A DNA stretch of 64,000 nt from JAABRU01 sp041390465 (GTDB lineage: Bacteria > Desulfobacterota > Desulfobacteria > Desulfobacterales > Desulfococcaceae). The stretch is taken from positions 1-64,000 of the forward strand of contig JAWKPW010000001.1 of assembly GCA_041390465.1 (NCBI GenBank). Reading direction: 5' to 3'. The notes beneath the pieces were generated by a model. It was not told the DNA's origin. It did no database searches and was given only the letters and a program-made list of their open reading frames with translations. Positions 9,150-19,408 of this stretch are shown piece by piece; positions within the stretch are counted from its first letter, which is position 1; every line of letters begins with the position of its first letter. The position numbers and the translations under genes are program-made.

Positions 9150-10100
9150 ATGGAGGAAAAAATCAGAATACCCGGTGAAACCTGCAAAACAGATGCCAGA
9201 TGTGTTACGCAGCACCGGGAGCAGCTTCCTGAGATTTTGGAAAAAATTTTAGACAGTTGTGATGAGAAAACCTGCCACAGCCATGTGGCCTATGAGCCCA
9301 TTCCCTCCAGGGAGTCGGTGATTGGCATCATTGAACGGCTGCGGGAGCTTCTTTTTCCCGGTTATTTTTCACGGGAAAAGATTGATCCGGTGAATCTGCG
9401 TTACAATCTGGGGCAGACCCTTTCCACCGTGTATGACATGCTGGCCGAGCAGGCGGCCCGGAGCATCCGCCATGACTGCTTCCGCTACGGCGAAGCCTGC
9501 CGGGACTGCGAGGGGCTGGGAAATGACATTGCCCTGAAACTGCTGCAGTCTCTGCCCGATATTCAGAAAATTCTGGCCTCGGATGTGGCGGCAGCCTATG
9601 AGGGCGATCCGGCCGCGCGCAGTTATGATGAAATCATTTTCAGCTATCCGGGCATCTTTGCCATCTGGGTGCATCGGGTGGCCCATCTGCTGTATGACAT
9701 GAATGTTCCCTTTCTGCCCCGGATTATGAGCGAATATGCGCACAGTGTCACGGGAATTGACATTCATCCGGGCGCGGAAATCGGGGAACGCTTTGTCATT
9801 GATCACGGAACCGGCGTGGTCATCGGCGAAACCACGGTAATTGGAAACAATGTGCGCATTTATCAGGGGGTCACTCTGGGAGCGCTCTCCCTGCCCAAAG
9901 ATGCGGGCGAGCAGTTGCGGGGGAAAAAACGCCATCCCACCATTGAGGATGATGTGATCATCTACTCCGGAGCCACAATTCTGGGCGGAGACACGGTGAT
10001 CGGAAGGCGTTCCGTCATTGGCGGCAATGTCTGGATCACCGAATCCATCCGGCCGGACACAAAGGTGCTGCTGGAGGCGCCCCGGCTGATATACAAATGA
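9150..10100 (+). CDS. cysE: Serine O-acetyltransferase
   Basis: The enzyme makes O-acetylserine from L-serine and acetyl-CoA, the committed step of cysteine synthesis. An N-terminal helical part (about 1-200) precedes a left-handed beta-helix with the family signature DIHPGAEIGERFVIDHGTGVVIGET and VRIYQGVTLGA. At 316 residues it is longer than E. coli CysE (273), as in the EpsC-like forms of anaerobes, which carry extra N-terminal sequence. GGAAGGTG precedes the ATG. No cysteine synthase gene is adjacent; the gene appears monocistronic. A hairpin at 10135-10162 follows the stop. Confidence 0.93.
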   Translation: MEEKIRIPGETCKTDARCVTQHREQLPEILEKILDSCDEKTCHSHVAYEPIPSRESVIGIIERLRELLFPGYFSREKIDPVNLRYNLGQTLSTVYDMLAEQAARSIRHDCFRYGEACRDCEGLGNDIALKLLQSLPDIQKILASDVAAAYEGDPAARSYDEIIFSYPGIFAIWVHRVAHLLYDMNVPFLPRIMSEYAHSVTGIDIHPGAEIGERFVIDHGTGVVIGETTVIGNNVRIYQGVTLGALSLPKDAGEQLRGKKRHPTIEDDVIIYSGATILGGDTVIGRRSVIGGNVWITESIRPDTKVLLEAPRLIYK

Positions 10101-10452
10101 AAAGCAACCGGAAATCCCGGACTTGTGTCGTTGTATCCCCGGTCTTTGTTCAGCCCGGGGATTTCGCACAGAATTGTGTGCCCGCCTTGCACGGATTTCC
10201 CCAAAATCAGATCCCCGCGCTTCCCCTCCCAGACAGCGGATCTCATCCGTGGATGACGGACAAAAAAACTCCCCTTCCCCGGACGGAGGGGATTTTCAGC
10301 GTCAACCGGTTTGACCCGGTGCCAAAATGTTTTGGGAAAGCAGCACAGACGCAGACAGAAAAGCCGGGGAAAGGGAAATCGCCCCGCTGGTCTGTGATTT
10401 TGCGGCCTGACAGAAGAAAAAACGCGATTGCGGAAAGGAGAGCAAAAAAGCA
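10101..10452. other. Intergenic region
   Basis: A hairpin at 10135-10162 (ATCCCCGG pairing with CCGGGGAT, 12-base loop) may terminate cysE transcription, though the U-tract is weak. The remainder shows no supported gene and should contain the promoter of the restriction-modification gene. Confidence 0.5.
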
Positions 10453-13400
10453 ATGAATCTGAACCTGCTGCCCCCTCGCAAAGCTCTGAACAAGGCGTTT
10501 CTGAAGATCAAAGCGGTGCGGGATGAATTTGAGAATTTCCGGACGCAGATGATCAGGCTGCTGGATCGGATTGATGAAAAGGAATCAGAGGAATTCCACA
10601 AAAATCTGGTATCGGATTTTCTGCGGAAAACCTTTTATGATCCGAGTCACTTCATCAACACCAAAGGTCACACCGATCTGGTCATTCACAGCGGAAAGGA
10701 TGCGCAGAGTCCGGTGGCTGTGATCATGGAGACCAAAAAACCGGGGAACAAAGCCGAAATGCTGCGCACAGACAATATCAATGCAAAGGCATTTCAGGAA
10801 CTTGTTCTCTGTTATCTCCGGGAGCGTGTCAGCGGAAAAAATCTGCGGATCCGGCATCTCATTGCCACTGACATTTGCGAATGGTTTCTTTTTGATGCAA
10901 ACAGTTTCGAAAAAGAGTTTGCGCAGAACAGAAATCTGGTTTCCCTTTTCACCGAGTTTGAGGCCGGGCGTCTGTCCGGGAAGACAACCGATTTTTTTTA
11001 CAGGAAAATCGCCGCACCCGCGATTGCGGGAATCCCATCAGAGATTTCCTTTGCCCATTTTGACATCCGGGAATATGAACATGCCCTGCGGAACCGAAGT
11101 GATGAAAATGACAGAAAACTGATTCCGCTTTTCAAACTGTTTTCTCCGGAACATCTGCTGAAACTTCCCTTTGCCAATGACAGCAACACCCTTGACAATG
11201 CGTTTTATTCGGAACTGCTGCACATCATCGGTCTGACGGAAACCGGAAAGGGGGGGAAAAAAATCATTGAACGGAAAAAGGAAAAGGAACGCTGTTCCGG
11301 CTCTCTGCTGGAAAACACCATTCTCACGCTGCAAAGTCTGAAAAAAACAGACCGGCTGGAAAAATCGGAGCCCCTGGGATCTTCCCAGGAGGAAAAACTT
11401 TTCCATGCTGCCCTGGAACTGGTCATCACATGGATAAACCGCATTCTGTTTTTAAAACTGCTTGAGGCACAGTTGATCTCTTACCATAAGGGAGACCAAT
11501 CATTCTCCTTTCTCAATTCCCGGATGATTCAGAATTTCAGTGATCTGGATGTCCTTTTCTTTTATGTGCTGGCACGGAAACCGGAAGATCGGATTCCCAC
11601 TGTAAAACAGGCTTTTGCAAAGCTTCCCTGGCTCAACAGTTCCCTGTTTGAACCCTCAGAAATTGAACACGCCACCCTGTTTGTCAGCAATATGGCACAG
11701 AGAAAAAATCTGGGCATTCTGCCTTCCACTGTTCTCAAAGACCGCAGCGGAAAAAAACGCACGGGCGAAATGAACACACTGGACTATCTTTTTGCCTTTC
11801 TGGATGCGTATGATTTTGCTGCCGAAGGTTCCGGGGAAATTCAGGAGGAGAAAAAATCCTTAATCAGTGCCTCGGTTCTGGGTCTGATTTTTGAAAAGAT
11901 CAACGGGTATAAAGACGGATCGTTTTTTACGCCCGGTTTTGTCACCATGTACATGGCCCGCGAGACGGTGCGCCGTGCGGTGGTGCAGAAGTTCAATGAA
12001 AGGAAAGGCTGGAGATGCAAAGATTTCAATGAACTGTACAATAAAATTGAGGACATCGGAGAGGCCAATGAAATTGTGAACAGCCTGAAAATCTGTGATC
12101 CCGCTGTGGGTTCCGGGCATTTTCTGGTGTCTGTTCTCAATGAAATCATTGCAGTCAAAAGCGAACTGGAGATACTGCGGGATCAAAACGGAAAACGTCT
12201 GAAAAAATACGTTGCAGAGGTGAGCAATGATGAACTGACACTGACAGATGAAGACGGAGAACTGTTTGCGTACAATCCGAAAAACAGGGAAAGCCAGCGG
12301 GTGCAGGAAACGCTTTTCCGCGAGAAACAGACCATCATTGAAAACTGCCTTTTCGGGGTCGACATCAATCCCAATTCCGTGAAAATCTGCCGTCTGCGCC
12401 TGTGGATTGAGCTGCTGAAACATGCCTATTACAAAGCGGACCGCGAACTGGAGACGCTGCCCAACATTGACATCAACATCCGATGCGGCAACTCCCTCAT
12501 CAGCCGTTTTGCGCTGGATGCGGATGTGCGGCAGATTCTGAAAAAAAGCAGATGGAGTGTTGAATCCTACAAAATCGCTGTGCAGTCTTACCGCCAATCC
12601 CGCAGCAGTGAGGAAAAACGGAAACTGGAGAAACTCATTGCCTGCATCAAAAAGGATTTCCGGGCCGAACTCGGAGCCAACAGTCCAAAAGCCGCGCAGA
12701 TGAAAAAACTCACGGGTGAACTGTATGATCTGCTGAATCAGAACGGACTGTTTGCAGAAACTGCCAAAGAAAAAAATGAACGTGAACGGAAACAGAGCAG
12801 GCTGGAGGCGGAAATAAAAAATCTCAGTGCGGAAATGGAGGAACTGCAGAACGGGAAAATGTATGACAGAGCATTTGAATGGCGCTTTGAATTTCCCGAA
12901 GTTCTCAATGATGAGGGTGCGTTCACAGGTTTTGACATTGTGATCGGCAACCCGCCGTATATCCGGCAGGAGGCATTTTCTGAAATCAAACCGTATCTGC
13001 AGTCAAAATTCGAAATCTACCGGCCCACTGCCGATCTGCTTACCTGTTTTGTTGAGCAGGCATATCATCTTCTCAAACACAGGGGCACATTTCAGTTTGT
13101 CATTTCCGGCAAATTCACAAGAGCCGCTTACGGGCAGGCAATGCGGAAATTTCTTGCGGACAAAACCCGCATCACCCACTACATTGATTTTGGCGGCGTC
13201 TCTGTTTTTGACGAGGCAACGGTGGATGCCGCAATCATCGGTTTTGCAAAGGAAAAAGCTGATGAAAGCAGTCAGTTTCTGCTCGGGCAGATAAGAAAGG
13301 GGGATGATTTTGCAAAAAAATTTGAAAGTTATGTTTCAAATCATGCGGTTTTCCATCCAAACAGCGTTCTGACAGAAAACATATGGAGCTTTGAACCCCC

Positions 13401-14229
13401 GGAAACACTGGCTCTTGTCCGCAAAATCCAAAAAGCCGGAATTCCTCTGAAAGATTGGAATATCAATATTAACAGAGGAATTCTTACAGGCTGCAATGAG
13501 GCTTTTGTCATTGATGAGGAAACAAAAAACAGACTGACCGGAGAAGAACCCAAATCCGCTGAAATCATAAAACCTTTGCTGAGAGGCAGGGATATTCAGA
13601 AATATAAAGCGGACAAGCCCGTCAACTGGCTGATTGGAATGCATAATGGTGTAAAAGATGTTTTGGACAGAATTGAAATTGATGCCTTCCCTGCAATCAG
13701 AAATTTTTTGGACAGACATTGGGATAAAATTTCAGCAAGATGTGACAAAGGGGAAACACCGTATCATTTAAGAAACTGTGCCTACTGGCAGGATTTTGAA
13801 AAACCCAAACTGGTTTGGAAGCGAATCGGTTCCATCCTGAGATTCTGCTATGATGAATCCGGGACCTGCTGTCTGGACAGCACCTGCATTGCAACAGGAA
13901 AAAAGGTCAAATTTCTCTGCGCTGTGCTGAATTCCAAACTTTGCAACTGGGAACTGTTCAGAACCGCGCCCAAAACAGGAACCGGGGATTTGATTGTCAG
14001 TGTGCAGGCTCTGGAGCCTCTGCCTGTTCCTGTTCCCGGCAGAAAACAGGAAAAAGCGGCACTGAAAATATTGGATCAAATCCTTGCGGCCAAAAAGAAA
14101 AATCCGCACGCGGACACATCAGCCTTGGAAAGGGAAATCGACAGACTGGTGTACGATCTTTACGGCCTGACAGAAGAGGAAATCGCGATTGTGGAAGAAA
14201 AAAAGGAAATCCGTGAAACGAAAAAGTGA
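10453..14229 (+). CDS. Type IIG restriction-modification enzyme (Eco57I-like)
   Basis: This 1258-residue polypeptide combines cleavage and adenine methylation. The N-terminus has a PD-(D/E)xK pattern (D75, E93, K95 in TDLVIHSG and VIMETKK). The centre holds a gamma-class N6-adenine methyltransferase with FTPGFVTMYMAR, the SAM motif DPAVGSGHFL (about 549-558) and the catalytic NPPY (833-836). The C-terminal 400 residues look like a TaqI/Eco57I-type target recognition domain. No separate methylase, endonuclease or specificity gene is adjacent, as expected for a self-contained type IIG system. AAAGGAGAG lies upstream of the ATG. All core motifs are present, so it is probably active as defence against foreign DNA; recognition site unknown. 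Confidence 0.9.
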   Translation: MNLNLLPPRKALNKAFLKIKAVRDEFENFRTQMIRLLDRIDEKESEEFHKNLVSDFLRKTFYDPSHFINTKGHTDLVIHSGKDAQSPVAVIMETKKPGNKAEMLRTDNINAKAFQELVLCYLRERVSGKNLRIRHLIATDICEWFLFDANSFEKEFAQNRNLVSLFTEFEAGRLSGKTTDFFYRKIAAPAIAGIPSEISFAHFDIREYEHALRNRSDENDRKLIPLFKLFSPEHLLKLPFANDSNTLDNAFYSELLHIIGLTETGKGGKKIIERKKEKERCSGSLLENTILTLQSLKKTDRLEKSEPLGSSQEEKLFHAALELVITWINRILFLKLLEAQLISYHKGDQSFSFLNSRMIQNFSDLDVLFFYVLARKPEDRIPTVKQAFAKLPWLNSSLFEPSEIEHATLFVSNMAQRKNLGILPSTVLKDRSGKKRTGEMNTLDYLFAFLDAYDFAAEGSGEIQEEKKSLISASVLGLIFEKINGYKDGSFFTPGFVTMYMARETVRRAVVQKFNERKGWRCKDFNELYNKIEDIGEANEIVNSLKICDPAVGSGHFLVSVLNEIIAVKSELEILRDQNGKRLKKYVAEVSNDELTLTDEDGELFAYNPKNRESQRVQETLFREKQTIIENCLFGVDINPNSVKICRLRLWIELLKHAYYKADRELETLPNIDINIRCGNSLISRFALDADVRQILKKSRWSVESYKIAVQSYRQSRSSEEKRKLEKLIACIKKDFRAELGANSPKAAQMKKLTGELYDLLNQNGLFAETAKEKNERERKQSRLEAEIKNLSAEMEELQNGKMYDRAFEWRFEFPEVLNDEGAFTGFDIVIGNPPYIRQEAFSEIKPYLQSKFEIYRPTADLLTCFVEQAYHLLKHRGTFQFVISGKFTRAAYGQAMRKFLADKTRITHYIDFGGVSVFDEATVDAAIIGFAKEKADESSQFLLGQIRKGDDFAKKFESYVSNHAVFHPNSVLTENIWSFEPPETLALVRKIQKAGIPLKDWNININRGILTGCNEAFVIDEETKNRLTGEEPKSAEIIKPLLRGRDIQKYKADKPVNWLIGMHNGVKDVLDRIEIDAFPAIRNFLDRHWDKISARCDKGETPYHLRNCAYWQDFEKPKLVWKRIGSILRFCYDESGTCCLDSTCIATGKKVKFLCAVLNSKLCNWELFRTAPKTGTGDLIVSVQALEPLPVPVPGRKQEKAALKILDQILAAKKKNPHADTSALEREIDRLVYDLYGLTEEEIAIVEEKKEIRETKK

Positions 14230-14361
14230 CAGCGGCAGATTGAATTTCTTACCCTTGATGGATTGTCAAAAAAACTCTTTCACATTAACAAAACTGGCGG
14301 AGGAGTCCTGAAAATGTGAAAAAATTTATTTGACAAACCCCTTAACCGGAAAACGGCAGCC

Positions 14362-17300
14362 ATGAAAAATATCAAAATACTGCTTGCAGAAGATTCTTCC
14401 CTTATGCGCAAGGTCGAGACAGGCCAGCTCCGTTCTTTGGGTTTTGAACAGATCACCGAAGCTGAAAACGGCGATATTGCCATAAAAATTCTTAGGGAAA
14501 ATCAAGATATTGATCTGATTATCAGTGACTGGAACATGCCTGTCAAAAACGGATATCAGTTGCTGAGCTGGGTGCGCGCAAACCCCCATTGCGAATCTGT
14601 CCCCTTTCTCATGGCCACAGCCCAGGGAGATCGGAAACAAATCCGCCGTGCCGTGGAAGCCGGTGCAAGCGGCATTATCACCAAACCCTTTGATGCAGCG
14701 GAACTGAAGCAGAAAATTGATGAGGTTATGGGACTGGCGGCAAAAAGCCAGCCTGATGCGGTCAGCAAAATCCGGATGGGAAATTCCGGCAAAGTCCGTC
14801 TGCGGGTGGCTCATATCCAGATTACCGATCATCTGATTCTTGGCGTGCTGGGGCATCTGCTGGAAACAGGCGAACTGTCGTCCCATCAGTTTGAACTGGA
14901 ACCGGTGCGCATGTCCGGATGGAATCCTGTGGAAACCGGACTGGAACAGGGCACTGTGGATGCGGCCTGTGTGCTTGCCCCCATTGCCATGGATCTGTTT
15001 GGCGCCGGAGTTCCCATCCGGGCGGTGCTGCTGGCCCACAGAAACGGAAGTATCTTTGTCAGAAACAAAACAGGCGGTCACACCGGTTCGTCCCCGTCAT
15101 TTTTTCAGGGAAAATCCATTCTGATTCCGCATAAAATGTCCATCCATCATATGCTGGCCCACCGTTTTTTTTCCGGCATGGGCCTGAAACTGGGGACAGC
15201 CGGACAGGCAGACATTGATGTGCATTACGAGGTCGTGCCTCCGGTCATCATGCCGGATTTTCTGAAAGACAGTCCGGATGTGGCAGGATTTATCGTGGCA
15301 GAACCCATTGGTTCCCTGGCTGTTGCATCCGGCATTGGGGAAACAGAATTCCTTTCCGGATCAATGTGGGAAAATCATCCCTGCTGCCTTGTGGCCGTGC
15401 GCGATGATTTTATTGCTGCCCATGAACCTGCCGTGTATGAATTTGCGGACCTGCTGGTGCGCGCGGGGCAGTTCATGGAGCACAATCCGGAAAAAACGGC
15501 AGAAATCGGGGTGGATTTTCTGGATCCGGAGCGGAAACTGGGGCTGACGGCTCCTCTGCTCAGAAATGTGCTTGCAGAGGGACTTTCCACAGGCGATCTT
15601 TTTCCTGTGGCAGAGGATTTCCGGAAAATCTCGGAATATATGGTCTCTGAAATGAAGATTGGGAAAAAGATCGATGCGGATCTTTTTCTTGACACCCGTT
15701 TTGCCAAAGCCGCGCATGACAAAAAAAAAGAACGGATTCCGCCTTCTCCTGTGCCGGAATCTGTTCCGAAACAGTCCCAGGCTGCGCAGGAACCCGCACA
15801 GACAAATGATCAGAAAATTGATCAGGAGCAGGAAAAAAAAACAGAAAAAAATGGCGCCGGCGCGATGTTGGCACTCACGGAAGAGGATCGCGAACGCTTT
15901 GACACCATCCGCATCAGTGTGGACATTCTTGATCAGTTGATGAACCTGACCGGTGAACTGGTGCAGATCCGCAACCGGGAACTGCTTTCCTCTGCCATGT
16001 CTGAGCCTGCGGAGCGCAGCCTTTCCCAGAGGCTCAGCCGGGTGACAGCCCAACTGCAGGAAACCGTTCTGCAAACCCGGATGCAGCCCATTGGCAATAT
16101 CTTTGGAAAACTGCCCCGCATTGTGCGGGAACTGGGAAAAAAATACGGCAAAGAAGCAGAAATTTTCTTTTCAGGACGGGAGACGGAAGTGGATCGCAGC
16201 ATTCTGGACTCTCTGGCCCTGCCCCTGGTGTGTGCGCTCAGGGTCTGCTGCCGCGACAGCATTGAATCCCCGGAGGATCGCAAAAAAGCCGGAAAGTCGC
16301 CGGTTGGCCGGGTCTGTCTGGAAGCATGCAGCAAAGCGGGAGAAATTCACATCCGCATCCGGGATGACGGCCGGGGAATTGACCCGGAATCTGTAAAAAA
16401 ATCTGCCCTGCGCATGGGCATGCGGAATGCAGGGCAATTGGCAGATATGAATGAAAAAGAAATCCTGTCTCTGCTCTTCCTGCCTGAATTCTCATCCGAA
16501 GCGGAACCATCCCGGTTTTCCGGTCTGGCTTCGGATTTCCGCAGCATAAAAAAAAGCATGGAAACCTTTAACGGCACGGCAGAACCTGAATCTGCTCCCG
16601 GAGAGGGCACGATCATGCACCTGCGGCTCCCCATGACCCTGACCATTATTCCCTCTCTTCTTGTTGCCCAGGGCGGGCAGTGCTATGCCATTGCCCAGAT
16701 GAATGTGGAAGAACTGGTATGTCTGTATGATGAGGATGTGAAAAAAAAGGTTGAAAAAACAGGAAATCAGGAGATGTACCGGCTTCGGGATCAGCTCCTG
16801 CCCCTTGTGCGTCTGCAGGCTGTGCTGGAACATCCGGAAGGCTGGAAGGAAAATGATACAGCATCTTCCCCTGAACTGTCCGGTGAACTGTCTGAAAAAA
16901 AAGGAAATCCCCTCACCTTTGCAGTTGTCCGCATCGGAAATCGGCGTTTCGGACTGATTGTTGACCGGGTTTTGGGAAATGAAGACATCGTGGTAAAATC
17001 CATGCACCCGGTTCTCTCGGGGCTGCGCATTTATTCCGGCGTGACTGTGATGGGGGATGGCCGGGTGGTTCTGATTCTGGATATGGAAGGAATCTGCCAT
17101 CATGCGGGGCTCCGCTTCCATGCCCCGGAAAAAAAAGACACAGCAGAGTCTTCAAAGTCTGCGGATCGGCAGACCGTGCTGCTTTTCAAAAACGGCCTTT
17201 GTGAGCATTTTGCCCTGCCCCTTCCCCTGATTCGCCGGGTGGAGCGCATTGCCGCAGCAGAGATTGAAAACGTGGGAGACAGGGAATTTGTGAATGCGGC

Positions 17301-17979
17301 CGGAGTGTCCACCCGCATTGTCCGTCTGGACACTGTTCTCACGGTTTCCCCCTGTGAGAGGAAAGAGGAAATGTATCTGATTCTGCCCAAATTCATCTCC
17401 CGGCCTTTTGGAATCCTTGCTTCAGAACTCATTGACACTGCTTCTGTGTCCGGCGATCTCAATACCGAAAGCCATATGGAGGATAGTCTGCTGGGAACAG
17501 CCATTGTGCGGAATCATCTGACCCTGTTCATTGATATTTTCCGCATAATTGAACTCGCGGAGCCGGACTGGTTTGCAGAGCGGAAAAAGGGGGCGCCCCG
17601 GCCTGAAGAGAAAAAACATATTCTGCTGATCGAAGATTCCCATTTCTTCCGGCGTCTGGTAAAAAACTATCTGGAATCCGATCAGTATGCAGTGACAATG
17701 GCCGAAAACGGGGAAGAGGCGCTTGGCTGTATGGAAAAAAGGAAATTTGATCTGATTGTTTCAGATTTGGATATGCCGGTGATGGATGGATGGACTTTTC
17801 TGAAAAAGGTGCGCAAAGAAAAACGGTACGGAGATATTCCCGCGATTGCACTCACTGCTCTGGATTCGGAAACAGATCAGGCAAAAGCGCGGGACGCAGG
17901 CTTCAACGGGTATGAAATCAAGCTCAACCGGGAGCGGCTGCTCTTCAATGTGGCAAAACTGCTGAGGCAGTGCGTATGA
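14362..17979 (+). CDS. CheA-like hybrid: REC, solute-binding-like domain, eroded kinase, CheW, REC
   Basis: Domain order over 1205 residues: receiver (3-124, phosphoacceptor D56, K108); a NrtA/SsuA-like substrate-binding fold (about 145-430); CheA dimerisation helices (about 514-575); a CheA ATPase-like domain (about 580-755); one or two CheW-like domains (about 757-915 and 935-1060); and a C-terminal receiver (1087-1205, D1135). No HPt domain is present. In the ATPase part the usual N-box RNAxDHGIE reads RVCCRDSIE and the G2 box reads SGLASDF, while DDGRGID is intact. Loss of the N-box Asn predicts weak or no ATP-driven kinase activity, so it may be a scaffold. The stop overlaps the next gene as ATGA, implying translational coupling. 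Confidence 0.8.
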   Translation: MKNIKILLAEDSSLMRKVETGQLRSLGFEQITEAENGDIAIKILRENQDIDLIISDWNMPVKNGYQLLSWVRANPHCESVPFLMATAQGDRKQIRRAVEAGASGIITKPFDAAELKQKIDEVMGLAAKSQPDAVSKIRMGNSGKVRLRVAHIQITDHLILGVLGHLLETGELSSHQFELEPVRMSGWNPVETGLEQGTVDAACVLAPIAMDLFGAGVPIRAVLLAHRNGSIFVRNKTGGHTGSSPSFFQGKSILIPHKMSIHHMLAHRFFSGMGLKLGTAGQADIDVHYEVVPPVIMPDFLKDSPDVAGFIVAEPIGSLAVASGIGETEFLSGSMWENHPCCLVAVRDDFIAAHEPAVYEFADLLVRAGQFMEHNPEKTAEIGVDFLDPERKLGLTAPLLRNVLAEGLSTGDLFPVAEDFRKISEYMVSEMKIGKKIDADLFLDTRFAKAAHDKKKERIPPSPVPESVPKQSQAAQEPAQTNDQKIDQEQEKKTEKNGAGAMLALTEEDRERFDTIRISVDILDQLMNLTGELVQIRNRELLSSAMSEPAERSLSQRLSRVTAQLQETVLQTRMQPIGNIFGKLPRIVRELGKKYGKEAEIFFSGRETEVDRSILDSLALPLVCALRVCCRDSIESPEDRKKAGKSPVGRVCLEACSKAGEIHIRIRDDGRGIDPESVKKSALRMGMRNAGQLADMNEKEILSLLFLPEFSSEAEPSRFSGLASDFRSIKKSMETFNGTAEPESAPGEGTIMHLRLPMTLTIIPSLLVAQGGQCYAIAQMNVEELVCLYDEDVKKKVEKTGNQEMYRLRDQLLPLVRLQAVLEHPEGWKENDTASSPELSGELSEKKGNPLTFAVVRIGNRRFGLIVDRVLGNEDIVVKSMHPVLSGLRIYSGVTVMGDGRVVLILDMEGICHHAGLRFHAPEKKDTAESSKSADRQTVLLFKNGLCEHFALPLPLIRRVERIAAAEIENVGDREFVNAAGVSTRIVRLDTVLTVSPCERKEEMYLILPKFISRPFGILASELIDTASVSGDLNTESHMEDSLLGTAIVRNHLTLFIDIFRIIELAEPDWFAERKKGAPRPEEKKHILLIEDSHFFRRLVKNYLESDQYAVTMAENGEEALGCMEKRKFDLIVSDLDMPVMDGWTFLKKVRKEKRYGDIPAIALTALDSETDQAKARDAGFNGYEIKLNRERLLFNVAKLLRQCV

Positions 17980-19208
17980 AACCCTGTGAACTGAAATATG
18001 GAAACACTTCGATTGCATTTGAACTTCCGGATCATGCGGACAGTTATGCTGTACGGGAACCGAAAAAGACTGTTACACCTTCCGGATTTGCGCGCAGTCT
18101 GACTGCCGCGCTGGAAAGAAGAAAACCGAAGCTGTCAAACACAGTGATTGCGCTGGCCGATAAGACCCGTTTGTGTGACTATGCCCAATATCTGCCGGTG
18201 CTGCTGAAAACCCTCACGCGTTTTGGAGCGAATCCCTCCCGTATCACCCTGCACATTGCCTACGGAACTCATGCCCGGCAAAGTGAATCGGAGTCGTTGC
18301 AACTTTACGGAGATTCTTACGGAAAATACCGTTTTGTCCACCATGACTGCACAGATGAAGTCCGCTTTGTGTTCAGGGGAATCACCCGCAGACGGACAAA
18401 ACTGATGCTTCTGCGGGAGGTGGAAGAGGCTGACTTTCTGATCACCTTCGGCGCAATTTCCCATCATTATTTTGCAGGATACGGCGGCGGCAGAAAACTG
18501 ATCTTCCCGGGGCTGGGTTTCCAAAAATCCATCTGGCACAACCACAGCCTTTTTCTGGACAGGGAAAAGCGCACCCTGTCGCCCCTGTGTCAGCCCGGCA
18601 TTCTGGATGGCAATCCGCTGGCAGAGGATTTGGCAGATGTTGAGAAAGCCAGGCCTGCGGATTTGTCCGTTCACGGCATTCTCAACAGCGCAGGTCAGGT
18701 CTGCAAACTGTTTGTGGGTTCCGGAACTGCACATTTCCGCCGGGCCTGCGCGGAACACGGAAAAAACTGTGAGGTTTCCACAGCCAGGCTCTATGATCTG
18801 GTCATTGCTTCCTGCGGCGGTTATCCCAAAGACATCAACTTCATCCAAAGCCACAAGGCTGTGCACAATGCCTCCAAATTTGTCCGCGACGGGGGCGAAC
18901 TCATTGTTCTGGCACAATGCGGAGAGGGCATTGGTTCAAAGACCTTCCTGCCCTGGTTTGAAATGGGAGGCTTTGACGCTGCCTTTGACAGACTGGCAGA
19001 AAAATATGAAGGCAACGGGGGAACCGCGCTGTCCATGATGGAAAAAACCGCTCGGATACGCATCTCTCTGGTGACAGAACTGCCGGAAGCCATGACAGAA
19101 ATCATGGGGGTCCGAAAGATCACGGCGGAACAGGCAGTCAGACGGGTGAAAGAATGCTCCGGTTCTCTGGCCCTGATTCCCAGCGCGGGGCTGGTGGTGA
19201 AAAAATGA
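17976..19208 (+). CDS. LarA-family (nickel-pincer lactate racemase-like) protein
   Basis: LarA racemises lactate using a nickel-pincer nucleotide. In this 410-residue protein the residues matching Lactobacillus LarA are all present: H99 in the YGTH motif, H164 and K174 in SHHYFAGYGGGRK, and H190 in HNHS. Many LarA homologues act on other 2-hydroxyacids, so the substrate is open. The larB, larC and larE cofactor genes are not in the window. The start is the ATG at 17976, giving a four-base ATGA overlap with the CheA-like gene; an in-frame GTG six bases earlier is less likely. The coupling suggests that the enzyme and the signalling scaffold are needed together (inference). Confidence 0.8.
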   Translation: MKPCELKYGNTSIAFELPDHADSYAVREPKKTVTPSGFARSLTAALERRKPKLSNTVIALADKTRLCDYAQYLPVLLKTLTRFGANPSRITLHIAYGTHARQSESESLQLYGDSYGKYRFVHHDCTDEVRFVFRGITRRRTKLMLLREVEEADFLITFGAISHHYFAGYGGGRKLIFPGLGFQKSIWHNHSLFLDREKRTLSPLCQPGILDGNPLAEDLADVEKARPADLSVHGILNSAGQVCKLFVGSGTAHFRRACAEHGKNCEVSTARLYDLVIASCGGYPKDINFIQSHKAVHNASKFVRDGGELIVLAQCGEGIGSKTFLPWFEMGGFDAAFDRLAEKYEGNGGTALSMMEKTARIRISLVTELPEAMTEIMGVRKITAEQAVRRVKECSGSLALIPSAGLVVKK

Positions 19209-19408
19209 AAAGTTCCCCAAGACTGGAGACATTGAATTTGGATAAGGGGGATCTGAAGAGATATAAATTGTCCGTACTTCGGTTCGAGATCAGGAGCCGG
19301 TCACCAGTTGTTTATGCGGAACTCACGTGAACAGCGACACGCAAACACCTCTGCAAAGACAGCGGATTTGTGAAATTTCTGTCAGAATCGGATTCCGCAC
19401 CATAAATA

